A DNA stretch of 64,000 nt, taken from a virus. The position numbers were made by a program, and so were the translations under genes. The stretch's first letter is position 1; every line of letters begins with the position of its first letter. The notes under the pieces were generated by a model, which searched no databases, was not told the DNA's origin, and saw nothing but the letters and a program-made list of their open reading frames with translations. Of this stretch, positions 49,872 to 58,465 are shown one piece after another. The stretch is from IMG/VR virus record IMGVR_UViG_3300037010_000292, positions 1-64,000 of that record; one strand, 5' to 3'.

Positions 49872-50342
49872 TTAGTTGTCGATCTGGAAGGTCAGCGCCC
49901 CTGCAGGGAACGTTACCAAGTCGCCGATATTGATGACCTTTGCCAGGGACAGCGCCGAGTAGACCAGCAAACTGCCACCAGAGGCCGAGTCATAAATGCC
50001 GACGGCGGTGACAGTACCCCACGACACGGTCGGCGAGGGGCTATAGGTGATGGTGTTGTTGTTGCTGGTCGTGCCGGATGTGCCAGTAGATGCGGATGTA
50101 GAGCCTGCCGCTTGTGTGCCAGCCCAGTTCGCCAGCGAGCTAGTCACCGCCACACGGGCGTACGAGCCGCCGCTCACCTCGGTGCCAGCGGTCGAGTCTG
50201 TGGGTGCTGCGGTCAGCAAGCCGATGTAGAGAGTGGTGGGGCCGGAGCCAGCGCCAGCGGATGCGCCAGTCAGGCCCAGCGCCTGGCCTCGAAAGAACCA
50301 GTCGATCAGTTTGTTTTCAGCGGTGTCGGACCATGCGGCCAT
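49872..50342 (-). CDS. Virion protein (Gp80-like; TEVSGGSYARV family)
   Basis: From ATG 50,342 (AAGGAG upstream) the product has 156 residues. The pattern IGLLTAAPTDSTAGTEVSGGSYARVAV is common in small phage structural proteins, often called tail-fibre-like or Gp80. The rest is beta-rich and Ser/Thr-rich. It lies between two fibre genes. Confidence 0.75.
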   Translation of the reverse strand: MAAWSDTAENKLIDWFFRGQALGLTGASAGAGSGPTTLYIGLLTAAPTDSTAGTEVSGGSYARVAVTSSLANWAGTQAAGSTSASTGTSGTTSNNNTITYSPSPTVSWGTVTAVGIYDSASGGSLLVYSALSLAKVINIGDLVTFPAGALTFQIDN

Positions 50343-50361
50343 GATGTACTCCTTGAGAGAT

Positions 50362-52602
50362 TTAGAAGCTGGGTGCCACGCTCGCCTGGAGGGCGCTTGC
50401 AGTGACGAGAAGGGTTCGGGACTCTGCCGGTACAACCAGCGCGTGGGGGTCCGCAAGGACGGTGAGGATGCGAGGGTCGGGCTGCACAGTCAGCGTCAGG
50501 CGCGGGTCGGGCACGTAGTCGCTACCAGCGACTGCGTGGATGCTTCCAGCGGAGGACGAGGCTTGCGCACCCGTGATGAGGACGTTGGCGATGCCGCGCG
50601 CGACGATGGCGCTCGCAGCAGAGTTGGCCTGCACGCTGGCCAGCAGCGCGGTGGTGATGGACGCCGCAGACACAGTGCCCGCAGCCGATGTGGCCGCTAC
50701 ACCGGTGAGGGCCACGGCCCGACTCGCGCCAGCCGTGACGCTGCCAGCCTGGGCCGTGGCAGACACGCTGCCTAGCGCCACCGAGGCGCCACCCTTGGCG
50801 GTGAGCGCCCCGGCAGAGCCAGTGGCTGCGACACCGGTCAGGGTCGCGGCAGTGACAGCCGAGGCAGTGATGGTCCCGGCTGCAGCCGTGGCAGAGGTGC
50901 CGGTCAGAGCCTTGGTGGCTTGGCCGGAGCCGGTCAGTGCGCCAGCCGAGGCAGTCGCGCCGACGCCAGCCAGGTTGGCCTGCCCAGCGCCAGCCCCCGT
51001 AGCGGTGACGGTGCCGACAGAGGACGTGGCGGTCACACCGGTGAGAGTGGCTGTACCGGTGGCCGTGCCAGAGGCCGTCAGGGTGCCAGCAGCGGCGGTG
51101 GCCTGGACCCCGGCGAGTGCCACGGTAGCGGAGGCCGTACCCGAAGCTGCCAGGGTGCCAGCGGTGGCGGTGGCAGAGACGCCCGTAAGTGCCCTGGAAG
51201 CGGCCCCGGAAGCGGCCAGAGAGGCCGCTGCGGAGGTCGTAGCGACACCGGTGATGGTAGCGGTGCCCGAAGCCCCTGCGGAGGCTGTAATCGCCCCTGC
51301 GGAGGCCGTGGCAGAGGCCCCAGAGAGGGTCGCTGCGCTGGAGGCGGTAGGGGCCAGGACGCCTGCGGCAGAGGTCGCGGCGACACCGGTAAGCGGCGCT
51401 GCGCCGACGCTACCGCCCGAGGCCGCGACAGTGCCTGCGGCAGAGGTCGCGGTGGCTGCGGCCAGGGTCAGCGCGGCTGCGCCCGAGGCCGTCAGCGTGC
51501 CAGCAGCGGACGTGGCCGAGGTACTGACCAGGGCGACAGTGCCCTGCCCTGCCCCGGCCAGCGTGCCAGCCGCAGAGGTAGCCGGGACACCGGTGAGCGT
51601 CGCGTTTCCTGATGCGCCAGCAGAGGCTGTGATCGTGCCTGCAGAGGCCGTGGTCGCAGCGCCTGCGAGGGTCGTGGCGGCAGTTCCCGTAGCGGTCAGC
51701 GTGCCAGCGGCGGAAGTGGCCGGGACACCAATCAGCGCTGCGTTCCCGGCTACCGAGCTGGTGCCTGATGCAGTGATGGTGCCGACGGCGCTAGTTGCAG
51801 TTGCGCTGGCCAAGGGCGTGGCCGCGTAGCCGAAGGCTGTGGGAGTGCCGACGCCGGAAGTGGTGCCGACGCCAGTCAGTGTCGCCGTGCCGCCGCCAGA
51901 TGCACTTGGGAAGGCCATGCCAACCGCGACATTTCCGCCAATCGGGTATGGAACAAGCCCAGCAGTCAGTGCTGTGGAGGACTTGAAGCCCATGATGATG
52001 GTGCCGTAACCTATCGACGCGCTCCATGTGAATGTGTCGCTGATCGAACCTGCACTCGACTGGACAAGCGCACCAACAGCCGATTGCGTGCCATAGGTCG
52101 CGCCATCCAACTGCGACGCAATGATGTTGCCGAAGCTGTCCGTAACGCTGGTGTAGGTGGTGTATGAGGGGCCACCGCAAAACGACAGAACCACATCTGC
52201 ATCAGTTGTCGTGATGCTGCCTGTCGGCGGCGTTGTGGAAACGCCAGCACTCGGGAACGACACGTCATATACCGCGCCGCCGGTGATCTCAACCAACCCA
52301 AAAGAGTACGCCGCATAAGCGCCGGAATTGAGGGCGATTGTGACCGTGTGGCCCGCGCCGCCAACGCCGTTTTCGCAAACATAGGCATACAAGGACTGGA
52401 ACGTCCCGTTGTAGTTGCTCGTTTCCTTGAGGACGTAGATGTTGCCCTTGTTGTCAAGGATGCTGGCGATGACCCCCTGTGCGCCGTTGTAGGGCACGAC
52501 GAACGTGCTGCCGCTGGCAGCAGTGGTGATCGCGGCTGTGGTCTGCGTATTTGCGTAGTTCGACGCCGCTATCGGGGAGAACGCGCCGACATTGAGGGCC
52601 AT
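50362..52602 (-). CDS. Fibre protein with about 20 Ala-rich repeats
   Basis: The first 250 residues of this 746-residue protein form a beta-rich head (CENGVGGAGHTVTIAL, VVLSFCGGPSYTTYTSV). From about 255 to 680 it is built from repeats of about 21-24 residues of the form GVxATSAAGTLxASGxAxxxLT. The remainder is a short C-terminal domain. The regular repeat suggests an elongated fibre or filament. Function inferred from position. Confidence 0.75.
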   Translation of the reverse strand: MALNVGAFSPIAASNYANTQTTAAITTAASGSTFVVPYNGAQGVIASILDNKGNIYVLKETSNYNGTFQSLYAYVCENGVGGAGHTVTIALNSGAYAAYSFGLVEITGGAVYDVSFPSAGVSTTPPTGSITTTDADVVLSFCGGPSYTTYTSVTDSFGNIIASQLDGATYGTQSAVGALVQSSAGSISDTFTWSASIGYGTIIMGFKSSTALTAGLVPYPIGGNVAVGMAFPSASGGGTATLTGVGTTSGVGTPTAFGYAATPLASATATSAVGTITASGTSSVAGNAALIGVPATSAAGTLTATGTAATTLAGAATTASAGTITASAGASGNATLTGVPATSAAGTLAGAGQGTVALVSTSATSAAGTLTASGAAALTLAAATATSAAGTVAASGGSVGAAPLTGVAATSAAGVLAPTASSAATLSGASATASAGAITASAGASGTATITGVATTSAAASLAASGAASRALTGVSATATAGTLAASGTASATVALAGVQATAAAGTLTASGTATGTATLTGVTATSSVGTVTATGAGAGQANLAGVGATASAGALTGSGQATKALTGTSATAAAGTITASAVTAATLTGVAATGSAGALTAKGGASVALGSVSATAQAGSVTAGASRAVALTGVAATSAAGTVSAASITTALLASVQANSAASAIVARGIANVLITGAQASSSAGSIHAVAGSDYVPDPRLTLTVQPDPRILTVLADPHALVVPAESRTLLVTASALQASVAPSF

Positions 52603-52611
52603 AGTCGCCCC

Positions 52612-53808
52612 TTATTTGTAGAAGATCGACCCGGTAACGGAGCCTCCGGCGGCTCCGTTGTAAGCAGTGACGGCAGCGAAGCTGATGGCAGTCGCACTAT
52701 TGAGCAGCGCCAATGCGCTAGGGGGAAGGTTCAGCACACCACTGGCAGGGATGGCGAAGACGCAAGTTGGAACCGTGGTGCCCAACGTCACTGAGCCGAC
52801 GGCGACGTTCCAGAACGACACGAAGACGACTGCGGCATTGTTGTTCACCAGGGACATGCCAAAGAGGTTGCCCGCGCTAGCCTTCACGGCGGTAACGGTT
52901 GCTCCCACCGCGTTCACGTTAATGTTGGCGCAAGCCTGGTTGGCGCTTGTGGTAGCCGGTGCTGGGCTGTTGGGCGACAAGGCAACGGTCAGTGCCGGGT
53001 CAGTCGTTGCGGCAGCGGTGCTTGCGGCCTTGACCGCCACAGCCGTCGCGCCGTTGGACAGCGCCACCAAAACTTCACCGCGCGCAGTGACCTGAAGGTC
53101 AGTCTGCTGGCCGGTGGTGTAAGTCGGCAGTGTGGTGGTGAAAGTACCACCGACACGCACTGGTGCACCAGCAATCGAAGCAGCCGCAGCCCCCTGGCCT
53201 GTCACCACCAAGCGCCCATTCACATCGGACAGCAGGTAAGCCAGCGAGCCTGCAGTGAACGTCGGCAGGGTCGTGTTGTAGATCGCATGCGCAATGGCCG
53301 CCACTTGTGACTCAGATGAGAACATGCCGGGCTGGATGGCGATAGCAGCGCTGCCGCTCGTCCAGGCGGTGGCCACAACACGGAAATACAAGAACTCGCC
53401 AATGCTGATGTCCCATGCGCGGGACTGATTGGCTGTGAGTACACCCGAAGTGGTTTCAGAGATTCCTGTGTCCGTACGAACAGCGTTGACGGGGAACCAC
53501 AGCGTGTTGTCGTTCGAGCCCCAGAAACCAAAGTTGACGCCCGCATGCGTACCGCTGACCGTCACGGTCAGGCCGTTCATCGTGCCCATGGTGACGGGGC
53601 CGACGACTGTAGAGGCTGCGACGATGGCACCAGTGGTGGCCGCAGCGGCAGAGCCAGGGCCGATTGGCATGGGGGTCGCTGCGGTGACGCGAGTGCCCGA
53701 GCCACTAGCGCCATATGCCAGCTTACTGATCGGCCACGTTTCGGCAGCTGCGACTTCAGAGTCGCCGCCGAAAGCGGAGCTGGCGGACGAAGAAGGGGTA
53801 AACGGCAT
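52612..53808 (-). CDS. Beta-rich virion protein
   Basis: The 398-residue protein is rich in Thr, Ala, Val and Gly with strand-like patterns and no membrane helix. A segment near the middle (GVNFGFWGSNDNTLWFPV) resembles surface beta-sandwich modules of phage structural proteins. It follows the 54,117 gene group and precedes the fibre genes. No named family. Confidence 0.6.
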   Translation of the reverse strand: MPFTPSSSASSAFGGDSEVAAAETWPISKLAYGASGSGTRVTAATPMPIGPGSAAAATTGAIVAASTVVGPVTMGTMNGLTVTVSGTHAGVNFGFWGSNDNTLWFPVNAVRTDTGISETTSGVLTANQSRAWDISIGEFLYFRVVATAWTSGSAAIAIQPGMFSSESQVAAIAHAIYNTTLPTFTAGSLAYLLSDVNGRLVVTGQGAAAASIAGAPVRVGGTFTTTLPTYTTGQQTDLQVTARGEVLVALSNGATAVAVKAASTAAATTDPALTVALSPNSPAPATTSANQACANINVNAVGATVTAVKASAGNLFGMSLVNNNAAVVFVSFWNVAVGSVTLGTTVPTCVFAIPASGVLNLPPSALALLNSATAISFAAVTAYNGAAGGSVTGSIFYK

Positions 53809-53820
53809 TTAGCGCTCCAG

Positions 53821-54117
53821 TTACTTCATGCGGTCCGCGATGACGGGGACCAGTTCGGGGTGGCCGACATCGCGCAGTGCCTGGGCGACGTTCAGCTGCT
53901 CGGCGTACACGGCGCGTTCGACGTACTGGCGGATCACGTCGCGGATGCCTTCGCGGAAGGCGTGGGCCTGGTCACGGATGGCGAAGTGCGACTTGTCGCC
54001 AACCGAGATGATTCGGTTGGTGGCCAGCTCCGCCAGCTCCTCGGGCGAAGCGCGGACGGACTTGATACGCTCGACCAAATGGCCGAGGTCCAGGAGAGCA
54101 GCTTCTGCTTGAGGCAT
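53821..54117 (-). CDS. Small helical late protein
   Basis: The 98-residue product is helical and charged (EAALLDLGHLVERIKSVRASPEELAEL... IRQYVERAVYAEQLNVAQALRDVG). It shares a base with the previous gene at 54,117, so the two are coupled. A chaperone or tail-assembly role is possible, but no family is recognised. Confidence 0.6.
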   Translation of the reverse strand: MPQAEAALLDLGHLVERIKSVRASPEELAELATNRIISVGDKSHFAIRDQAHAFREGIRDVIRQYVERAVYAEQLNVAQALRDVGHPELVPVIADRMK

Positions 54118-54572
54118 CAGGCCACGCGGATCAGCGAGGTGCCAGCGCCGACGGCAGGCATGGTCGCAGTGAAAGTACCAGCGGTGGAGCTGATGGTGCC
54201 GCCGAAGTCATGCACGCTCACAGCGCGGTTGGACACCGAGCTGTTGTAGATCACCGCAGCAGTGGCGCTGATGGTGGAGCTAGCCCAGGTCGGCGTGGTG
54301 AAGTCCAAGCAGCCGGTAGTGCCCTGCAGGGTGGCAGAGTAGCCAGCCAGGGTCGCGCCGCCGCTGGTGTAGCCGGTGCCAGAGGCTTCGTCGGTGCCGA
54401 TGTTGGCTTGGGACGAAGCACTGGTGCCGGGAGTGCCCGCGTTGGTGGTAGACGCACCGAAGGTCGTGGTCGGTGCGACCTTGATCAGGGCGATCTTGTA
54501 GGTATTGGCTGCGAGGTGCAGGCCTTGCAGGATTTCCTGCTTGTACGAGTTGCAGAAGGCGGTAGTGGCCAT
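54117..54572 (-). CDS. Conserved phage virion protein (FCNSYKQEILQG)
   Basis: The 151-residue protein opens with ATTAFCNSYKQEILQGLHLAANTYKIALIK, a start I recognise from structural proteins in many phages. The rest is Thr/Ser/Gly-rich beta structure. GGAG precedes the start. Probably a head or tail surface component. Confidence 0.72.
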   Translation of the reverse strand: MATTAFCNSYKQEILQGLHLAANTYKIALIKVAPTTTFGASTTNAGTPGTSASSQANIGTDEASGTGYTSGGATLAGYSATLQGTTGCLDFTTPTWASSTISATAAVIYNSSVSNRAVSVHDFGGTISSTAGTFTATMPAVGAGTSLIRVA

Positions 54573-54581
54573 GGTGGCTCC

Positions 54582-54854
54582 TTAGCGGTTGACGATCTTG
54601 ATGGGAATGGTCCGGTCATCAGTGCGCCCACCGGCTGTCACGATTCGGCATGTAAGGGTCTCGGTATCACCCAAGACGCCACCAGACACGAAGGCCGTGG
54701 CCGTCGTGGAGGTGTTTTGTTGAGAGACCTCCGTGAGGCCGCTCGAGAGGACCCAAGTGACGGACGTGATCACGTCACCGAGGGCCGTCAGGTATGGGCC
54801 CCAATCAACGGTGTAGTCGAGGATCGCGTCCGGGTCTTTTTTCAGGGTAGACAT
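54582..54854 (-). CDS. Fibre-tail adaptor-like protein
   Basis: The 90-residue protein (KDPDAILDYTVDWGPYL... GDTETLTCRIVTAGGRTDDRTIPIKI) matches the small phage proteins often named fibre-tail adaptor, with an immunoglobulin-like beta pattern. Its start shares a base with the stop of the adaptor gene, so the two are co-translated. Confidence 0.7.
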   Translation of the reverse strand: MSTLKKDPDAILDYTVDWGPYLTALGDVITSVTWVLSSGLTEVSQQNTSTTATAFVSGGVLGDTETLTCRIVTAGGRTDDRTIPIKIVNR

Positions 54855-55495
54855 CAGAGGCCTCCGTATGCGACGGTGGACACAGGGCGACGTGCGCGGC
54901 TTTGCTCGACCTTGGCAGCGGCGCAGTAGACTTTGAAGGCCTGCTCGTGCTCAGCCGCTTTGCGCGGGTCGGAGGTCTCAGCGTCTTGGACGCTGTAGGC
55001 GCGCTTCTTCACCCAGTCGAGGAGGTTGATGTGGTGCTGCGGGTCGATCTCGAAGTCATCTCCAGCGGCCACATCCTCGGACAGGCGGAACACATGGAGT
55101 TCCACCACAGATGCAGTGTTAGGTTTGGGATGTGTGCGGACATAGCCCTTCTCCAGGCCGGTGATCAGGGCGCGCAGCGGGCCTTGATTGCCGTCGAACT
55201 TCAGGCCCTGCTGGCGCATCTTCTCGGATGCGATCAGCGGCACGTCGTCGCCGGTGGAGGCGTCAGAGGCATCACGGATTTTCAGGATCGCCGGGTCGAT
55301 GGCGTACCATTCGGTGCCGTCGGCCTTGATGGTGATCTTGAAGCTGCGGGCGTCTTCGATGCCGTAGGTGAGACGACAGAACTGCTTCTGGGCGTCGTCG
55401 ATGTAGGTGTACAGCATGGCGTCCGACCAGAGGTAGGGCGTCTCTATGTCGTACAGCTCGGCGCGAGCCAGGGCCAGTAGTTCTGTCGTGTTCAT
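54854..55495 (-). CDS. Head-tail adaptor-like protein
   Basis: The 213-residue protein has a helical first part (TELLALARAELYDIETPYLWSDAMLYTYIDDAQKQF), a central beta region and a helical end (HHINLLDWVKKRAYSVQDAETSD). This matches podovirus adaptor proteins (the DUF6682-like group) that sit below the portal. The position, after the capsid genes, fits. Confidence 0.72.
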   Translation of the reverse strand: MNTTELLALARAELYDIETPYLWSDAMLYTYIDDAQKQFCRLTYGIEDARSFKITIKADGTEWYAIDPAILKIRDASDASTGDDVPLIASEKMRQQGLKFDGNQGPLRALITGLEKGYVRTHPKPNTASVVELHVFRLSEDVAAGDDFEIDPQHHINLLDWVKKRAYSVQDAETSDPRKAAEHEQAFKVYCAAAKVEQSRARRPVSTVAYGGL

Positions 55496-55498
55496 GGG

Positions 55499-55873
55499 TT
55501 ACTCGTTCTCGCGGGTCTGGAACGCGGCCCAAGCGGTGTCGCGTTCCTTGTTGCTGACAGTCCAGCCCAGCTCGTTGGACAGCACCTTGGCGTGCGGGGC
55601 ACCGGAGGCGGTGAACTCCTCACGCTTGCCGCGCAGGGTGACCTTCTCCATGGCCGCGAACAGCGCCTTCTGGCGGGTGGCGGGGTCTGTGGGTTCCTCG
55701 ACCTTACCCTCTTCCTTGGGGTCCAGGTCCAGCTCTTCTTCAGGCACAGCGCCAGCGGCCATAACCTGCTCGTACATGGCAGGGGGCACGTGGGTCAGCT
55801 CACCTTTCACGAATTCGACGGCGTGGCCACTGGTGGACACGATGGTGCGATTGCGGTGCATCACGAACTTCAT
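55499..55873 (-). CDS. Small late protein, paralogue of 55,870 gene
   Basis: The 124-residue product has an N-terminal beta module (HAVEFVKGELTHVPPAMYEQVMAAGAVPE) like that of the next gene, an acidic linker and a helical C-terminus. It overlaps its neighbour by four bases. Probably a head protein or assembly factor; function unknown. Confidence 0.6.
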   Translation of the reverse strand: MKFVMHRNRTIVSTSGHAVEFVKGELTHVPPAMYEQVMAAGAVPEEELDLDPKEEGKVEEPTDPATRQKALFAAMEKVTLRGKREEFTASGAPHAKVLSNELGWTVSNKERDTAWAAFQTRENE

Positions 55874-56070
55874 GCTGCGGCTCCTTCGTCAGAAGGCATC
55901 TGGTTGCCGGGCTCGGGAGTGTCGTCAGGCTCGTCGGACGCTACAGCGCCGAATGCCAGCGCCTCGGCGGCAGCAATCTCAGGTACGAAGGTGGGCACGT
56001 CGGCCTTGAATTCGACAGCCAGGCCGCTCTTAGTGGCGAGCACGTGGTCGAAGGGAAGCGTGTACTTCAT
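55870..56070 (-). CDS. Small late protein with acidic tail
   Basis: The 66-residue product shares the pattern LAVEFKADVPTFVPE...AFGAV with the gene at 55,499, followed by an acidic Pro-rich tail. AACCAAA precedes the start. The two genes look like a partial tandem duplication. Confidence 0.6.
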   Translation of the reverse strand: MKYTLPFDHVLATKSGLAVEFKADVPTFVPEIAAAEALAFGAVASDEPDDTPEPGNQMPSDEGAAA

Positions 56071-56127
56071 TTTGGTTCTCCAGTGGTTGATAAAGGAACG
56101 GGGCCGAAGCCCCGTTCATGCGGTCAC

Positions 56128-56634
56128 TTAGGCGACAACGACCTCGTCGGCCTTGCCATCAATCGTGTAATCCACGCGGACACGGACCTTGCCTGCGGTA
56201 GCAGCGGCGGTCAGGCCGGAGGTAGTCAGACGGATGTTTTGGCCAGCGTTGCAGAGCAACGGAGCGGTCAGCGAGATCGCGGTGCGGGAGCCGCTGGTGG
56301 CGGCGTCCAGGTCCATTGCCGAGACCAGGGCGCTGGTGTTGCCAGCGACACCCAGGTTCAGCACGGCTGCGGCACCGATACCGGCGAACGCGGTCTCGAC
56401 GATCACAGCGCCACCCATGATCACAGCGCCGATGGGCATCGGGATGCAGTCGAAGGTGATGCCGGTGCCAGCGGTCAGGCCGGACACTGCGGAGCTGGGA
56501 TCGGCCAGAGCGGTGGTGGAACCGTAGGTGGTCTTCACCAGCGAGACGGAGTCGATGGACCAGTCGTTGTAGTTGAAGGCGAACTCGGCAGTCAGGATGC
56601 GCTGCACGGTGCGGGCGGCTTGGATTTTGCTCAT
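56128..56634 (-). CDS. Head decoration-like protein
   Basis: The 168-residue protein is beta-rich and Ala/Gly/Thr-rich, with a hydrophobic patch (MPIGAVIMGGAVIVETAF) typical of coat accessory proteins. It lies 13 bases downstream of the major capsid gene, where decoration proteins are often coded. AAGGAG-like GGAG precedes the start. Assignment from position. Confidence 0.65.
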   Translation of the reverse strand: MSKIQAARTVQRILTAEFAFNYNDWSIDSVSLVKTTYGSTTALADPSSAVSGLTAGTGITFDCIPMPIGAVIMGGAVIVETAFAGIGAAAVLNLGVAGNTSALVSAMDLDAATSGSRTAISLTAPLLCNAGQNIRLTTSGLTAAATAGKVRVRVDYTIDGKADEVVVA

Positions 56635-56647
56635 GGTGGGTTACTCC

Positions 56648-57760
56648 TTAAGAAGCCACGTAGCAAGACAGAACACCGAAGTCTTCAGTCGAGCCGTTTT
56701 CGTAGATGCTGGCGAACTTGGGCTTCAGGAAACCGGCGATCTTGCCAACCGAGATACCCTGTTGGTTGTCGTAGTCGAAGCCCTTCTCGTTCCACTCGGG
56801 TGCGCCGATGTCGGCCATGCCCAGTGCTTGCGCGCCACAGAACAGAATCTGTGCGCCGTCGACGGTGCCGGAGGCGCCATACTTGGAGCCAGAGGCTGCA
56901 CCGAAGGTGTTGGGCACGTGGCGGAACTCGTGCAGGTAGATGCCGTCGATCTTCACCGAGCTACCGCTGAACAGCTTGTCGTTGACGCCAATGTTCTGGC
57001 TGTAACGCAAGTTGGCCATGTAGTCGGGGTCCATCTTCAGCTTGGCCATGGCCTGGGGAGTCAGGAAGGCGTGGTAGGTTTCCTCGCCGCCCTCGCCGGT
57101 CACGCCACGGATGTAGCGGTCTTTGGCATAGGCCTTGAGCTGAACGAACATGTTCCAGCTGGGGGTATCACCGGCGATCACAGCGCTGGAGGCAGCGTTG
57201 GACACCAGGGTCTTGCCCACGGAATCCCAACGCAGGCGACGGCCATTGGAGGGTGAGGACACGTCGGCGGCGAATTCCAGGAATTGCAGGTCAGAACCGA
57301 CGCGGGTTGCGCCGTTGTTCTTGAAGGCATAGCTGCGGCCAGCCAGCGTCAGGAACGCCATCTGGTCGATGCGGTCAGCCAGCCAGTAGGCCAGCACATC
57401 GCGGCTGTTGCCACGGAACTCGACAACGGACTTTTGGTCAGCCATGCGGCCTTCGTGGCGATTGGCATGACGCAGTTGGTCGATGCGAATCACTTGGTCG
57501 AAGGTTTGCATGCCTTCTTCGTTGCCTTCCAGCGTGCGGTCACCCGCGACACCGTCACCCACCAGGTCAGCCAGCAAAGTGATCACGGCGCGCGCGCCCT
57601 TCTCAGTCTTCTTCAGCTCGGTGATATGTTGAACCATGGAGTTCGGGCCTTTGCCCAGGAACTTGTTCACGAAAGACATGTTGCGGGCTTGTTTCCACAA
57701 ATCCATCGACCACACGGTCTTTTGCTCAGACGTGAGCAATCCAAAGTTGGTTAAAGCCAT
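56648..57760 (-). CDS. Major capsid protein (N4-gp56/DUF4043 family)
   Basis: From ATG 57,760 (AAAAGGAGAG upstream) the product has 370 residues; a longer frame from 57,838 would include that ribosome site. The pattern GDGVAGDRTLEGNEEGMQTFDQVIRIDQLRHANRHEGRMADQ is the clear mark of the N4-gp56 capsid family (HK97-like fold). It forms the head shell. The leader of about 130 bases holds a motif copy (57,891-57,912), in keeping with high expression. Confidence 0.88.
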   Translation of the reverse strand: MALTNFGLLTSEQKTVWSMDLWKQARNMSFVNKFLGKGPNSMVQHITELKKTEKGARAVITLLADLVGDGVAGDRTLEGNEEGMQTFDQVIRIDQLRHANRHEGRMADQKSVVEFRGNSRDVLAYWLADRIDQMAFLTLAGRSYAFKNNGATRVGSDLQFLEFAADVSSPSNGRRLRWDSVGKTLVSNAASSAVIAGDTPSWNMFVQLKAYAKDRYIRGVTGEGGEETYHAFLTPQAMAKLKMDPDYMANLRYSQNIGVNDKLFSGSSVKIDGIYLHEFRHVPNTFGAASGSKYGASGTVDGAQILFCGAQALGMADIGAPEWNEKGFDYDNQQGISVGKIAGFLKPKFASIYENGSTEDFGVLSCYVAS

Positions 57761-57890
57761 AGCGGCTCTCCTTTTCAAAACGATCAAACAAAAAAATTGC
57801 GTTTCCGCTGCTTCTTGCCGATGTGTCGTCTCGACCAACGAGGGTGGAGGTTGCTATCGAGAACCTGCCTAAATCGAATAGAACGAAGTG

Positions 57891-57912
57891 TAATCTATTT
57901 TAGAGCTTAGAT
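57891..57912 (-). promoter_or_regulatory. Recurring TCTAA-type motif upstream of capsid gene
   Basis: On the - strand: ATCTAAGCTCTAAAATAGAT, a full copy with both TCTAA halves. It lies about 130 bases upstream of the capsid start, in the 345-base gap 57,761-58,105, which holds no gene. With the terminator at 58,031 it would define a separate capsid transcript. Confidence 0.7.
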
Positions 57913-58006
57913 GATCATGTGCACCTTTATCGGAGGGCTATCTGAAGGAAATGGCAGGCGATGATAAGTCGCTTCTCGGGTTGCATCCCTAGCCGACCTT
58001 TACCCT

Positions 58007-58024
58007 AATCTAAATTAGATCGAA
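58007..58024 (-). promoter_or_regulatory. Near-palindromic TCTAA-type motif
   Basis: AATCTAAATTAGATCGAA (+ strand) matches the core but is nearly palindromic, so it can be read either way. It is just downstream of the terminator and upstream of the capsid leader. The gene order favours - strand use. Confidence 0.5.
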
Positions 58025-58030
58025 CGGAAA

Positions 58031-58063
58031 TAAAAAGACCCACGGACCTTTTGAGTCCGTGGG
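58031..58063 (-). terminator. Rho-independent terminator
   Basis: CCCACGGAC (58,039-58,047) and GTCCGTGGG (58,055-58,063) form a perfect 9-base stem with a 7-base loop. Read on the - strand the stem is followed by TCTTTTTA. It lies 43 bases after the stop of the RyR gene and ends the packaging/scaffold transcript. Confidence 0.9.
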
Positions 58064-58105
58064 CTTCAAGCATGGCACCTCCGCAGGGAGACGGCTGTGG
58101 AGTGT

Positions 58106-58465
58106 TCAGCGTGCCATTTCGCGCGCGATGGCGTGCACGACACCGCGAAAAATAAAGTCCTTGGCTTTCTGCTCGGTCGGCAGGTCAGCGTAGGGCACGT
58201 AGCAGGGGTGCTCCTTCTTCACCGAGTCTTTGACCGGGCCGTAGGTCCAGCCCTCTTGGCGCTTCTGCTCCATCCACGCTTGGTGGCTGGCGTCGACGCC
58301 CAGGTCCGGGTTGGCCAGGTGCAGCTCGACGCCGGCGATGGCCGAGTTCTTCTGCCACTCGGGTGCGTCTTCCCACGTGGGCTGGGATTTGTCACCGAGG
58401 GCGGCGCAGTAGGCCGCGTTCACCTCATGGCAGACGCGGGCGATGGAATGGACTGCGGACTTCAT
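58106..58465 (-). CDS. RyR-domain protein
   Basis: The 119-residue protein ends with WTYGPVKDSVKKEHPCYVPYADLPTEQKAKD (about 78-108), the mark of the RyR domain (PF02026), found as repeats in ryanodine receptors and alone in many phage and bacterial proteins. Its phage role is unknown. It overlaps the previous gene by four bases and is the last gene before the terminator. Confidence 0.82.
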   Translation of the reverse strand: MKSAVHSIARVCHEVNAAYCAALGDKSQPTWEDAPEWQKNSAIAGVELHLANPDLGVDASHQAWMEQKRQEGWTYGPVKDSVKKEHPCYVPYADLPTEQKAKDFIFRGVVHAIAREMAR

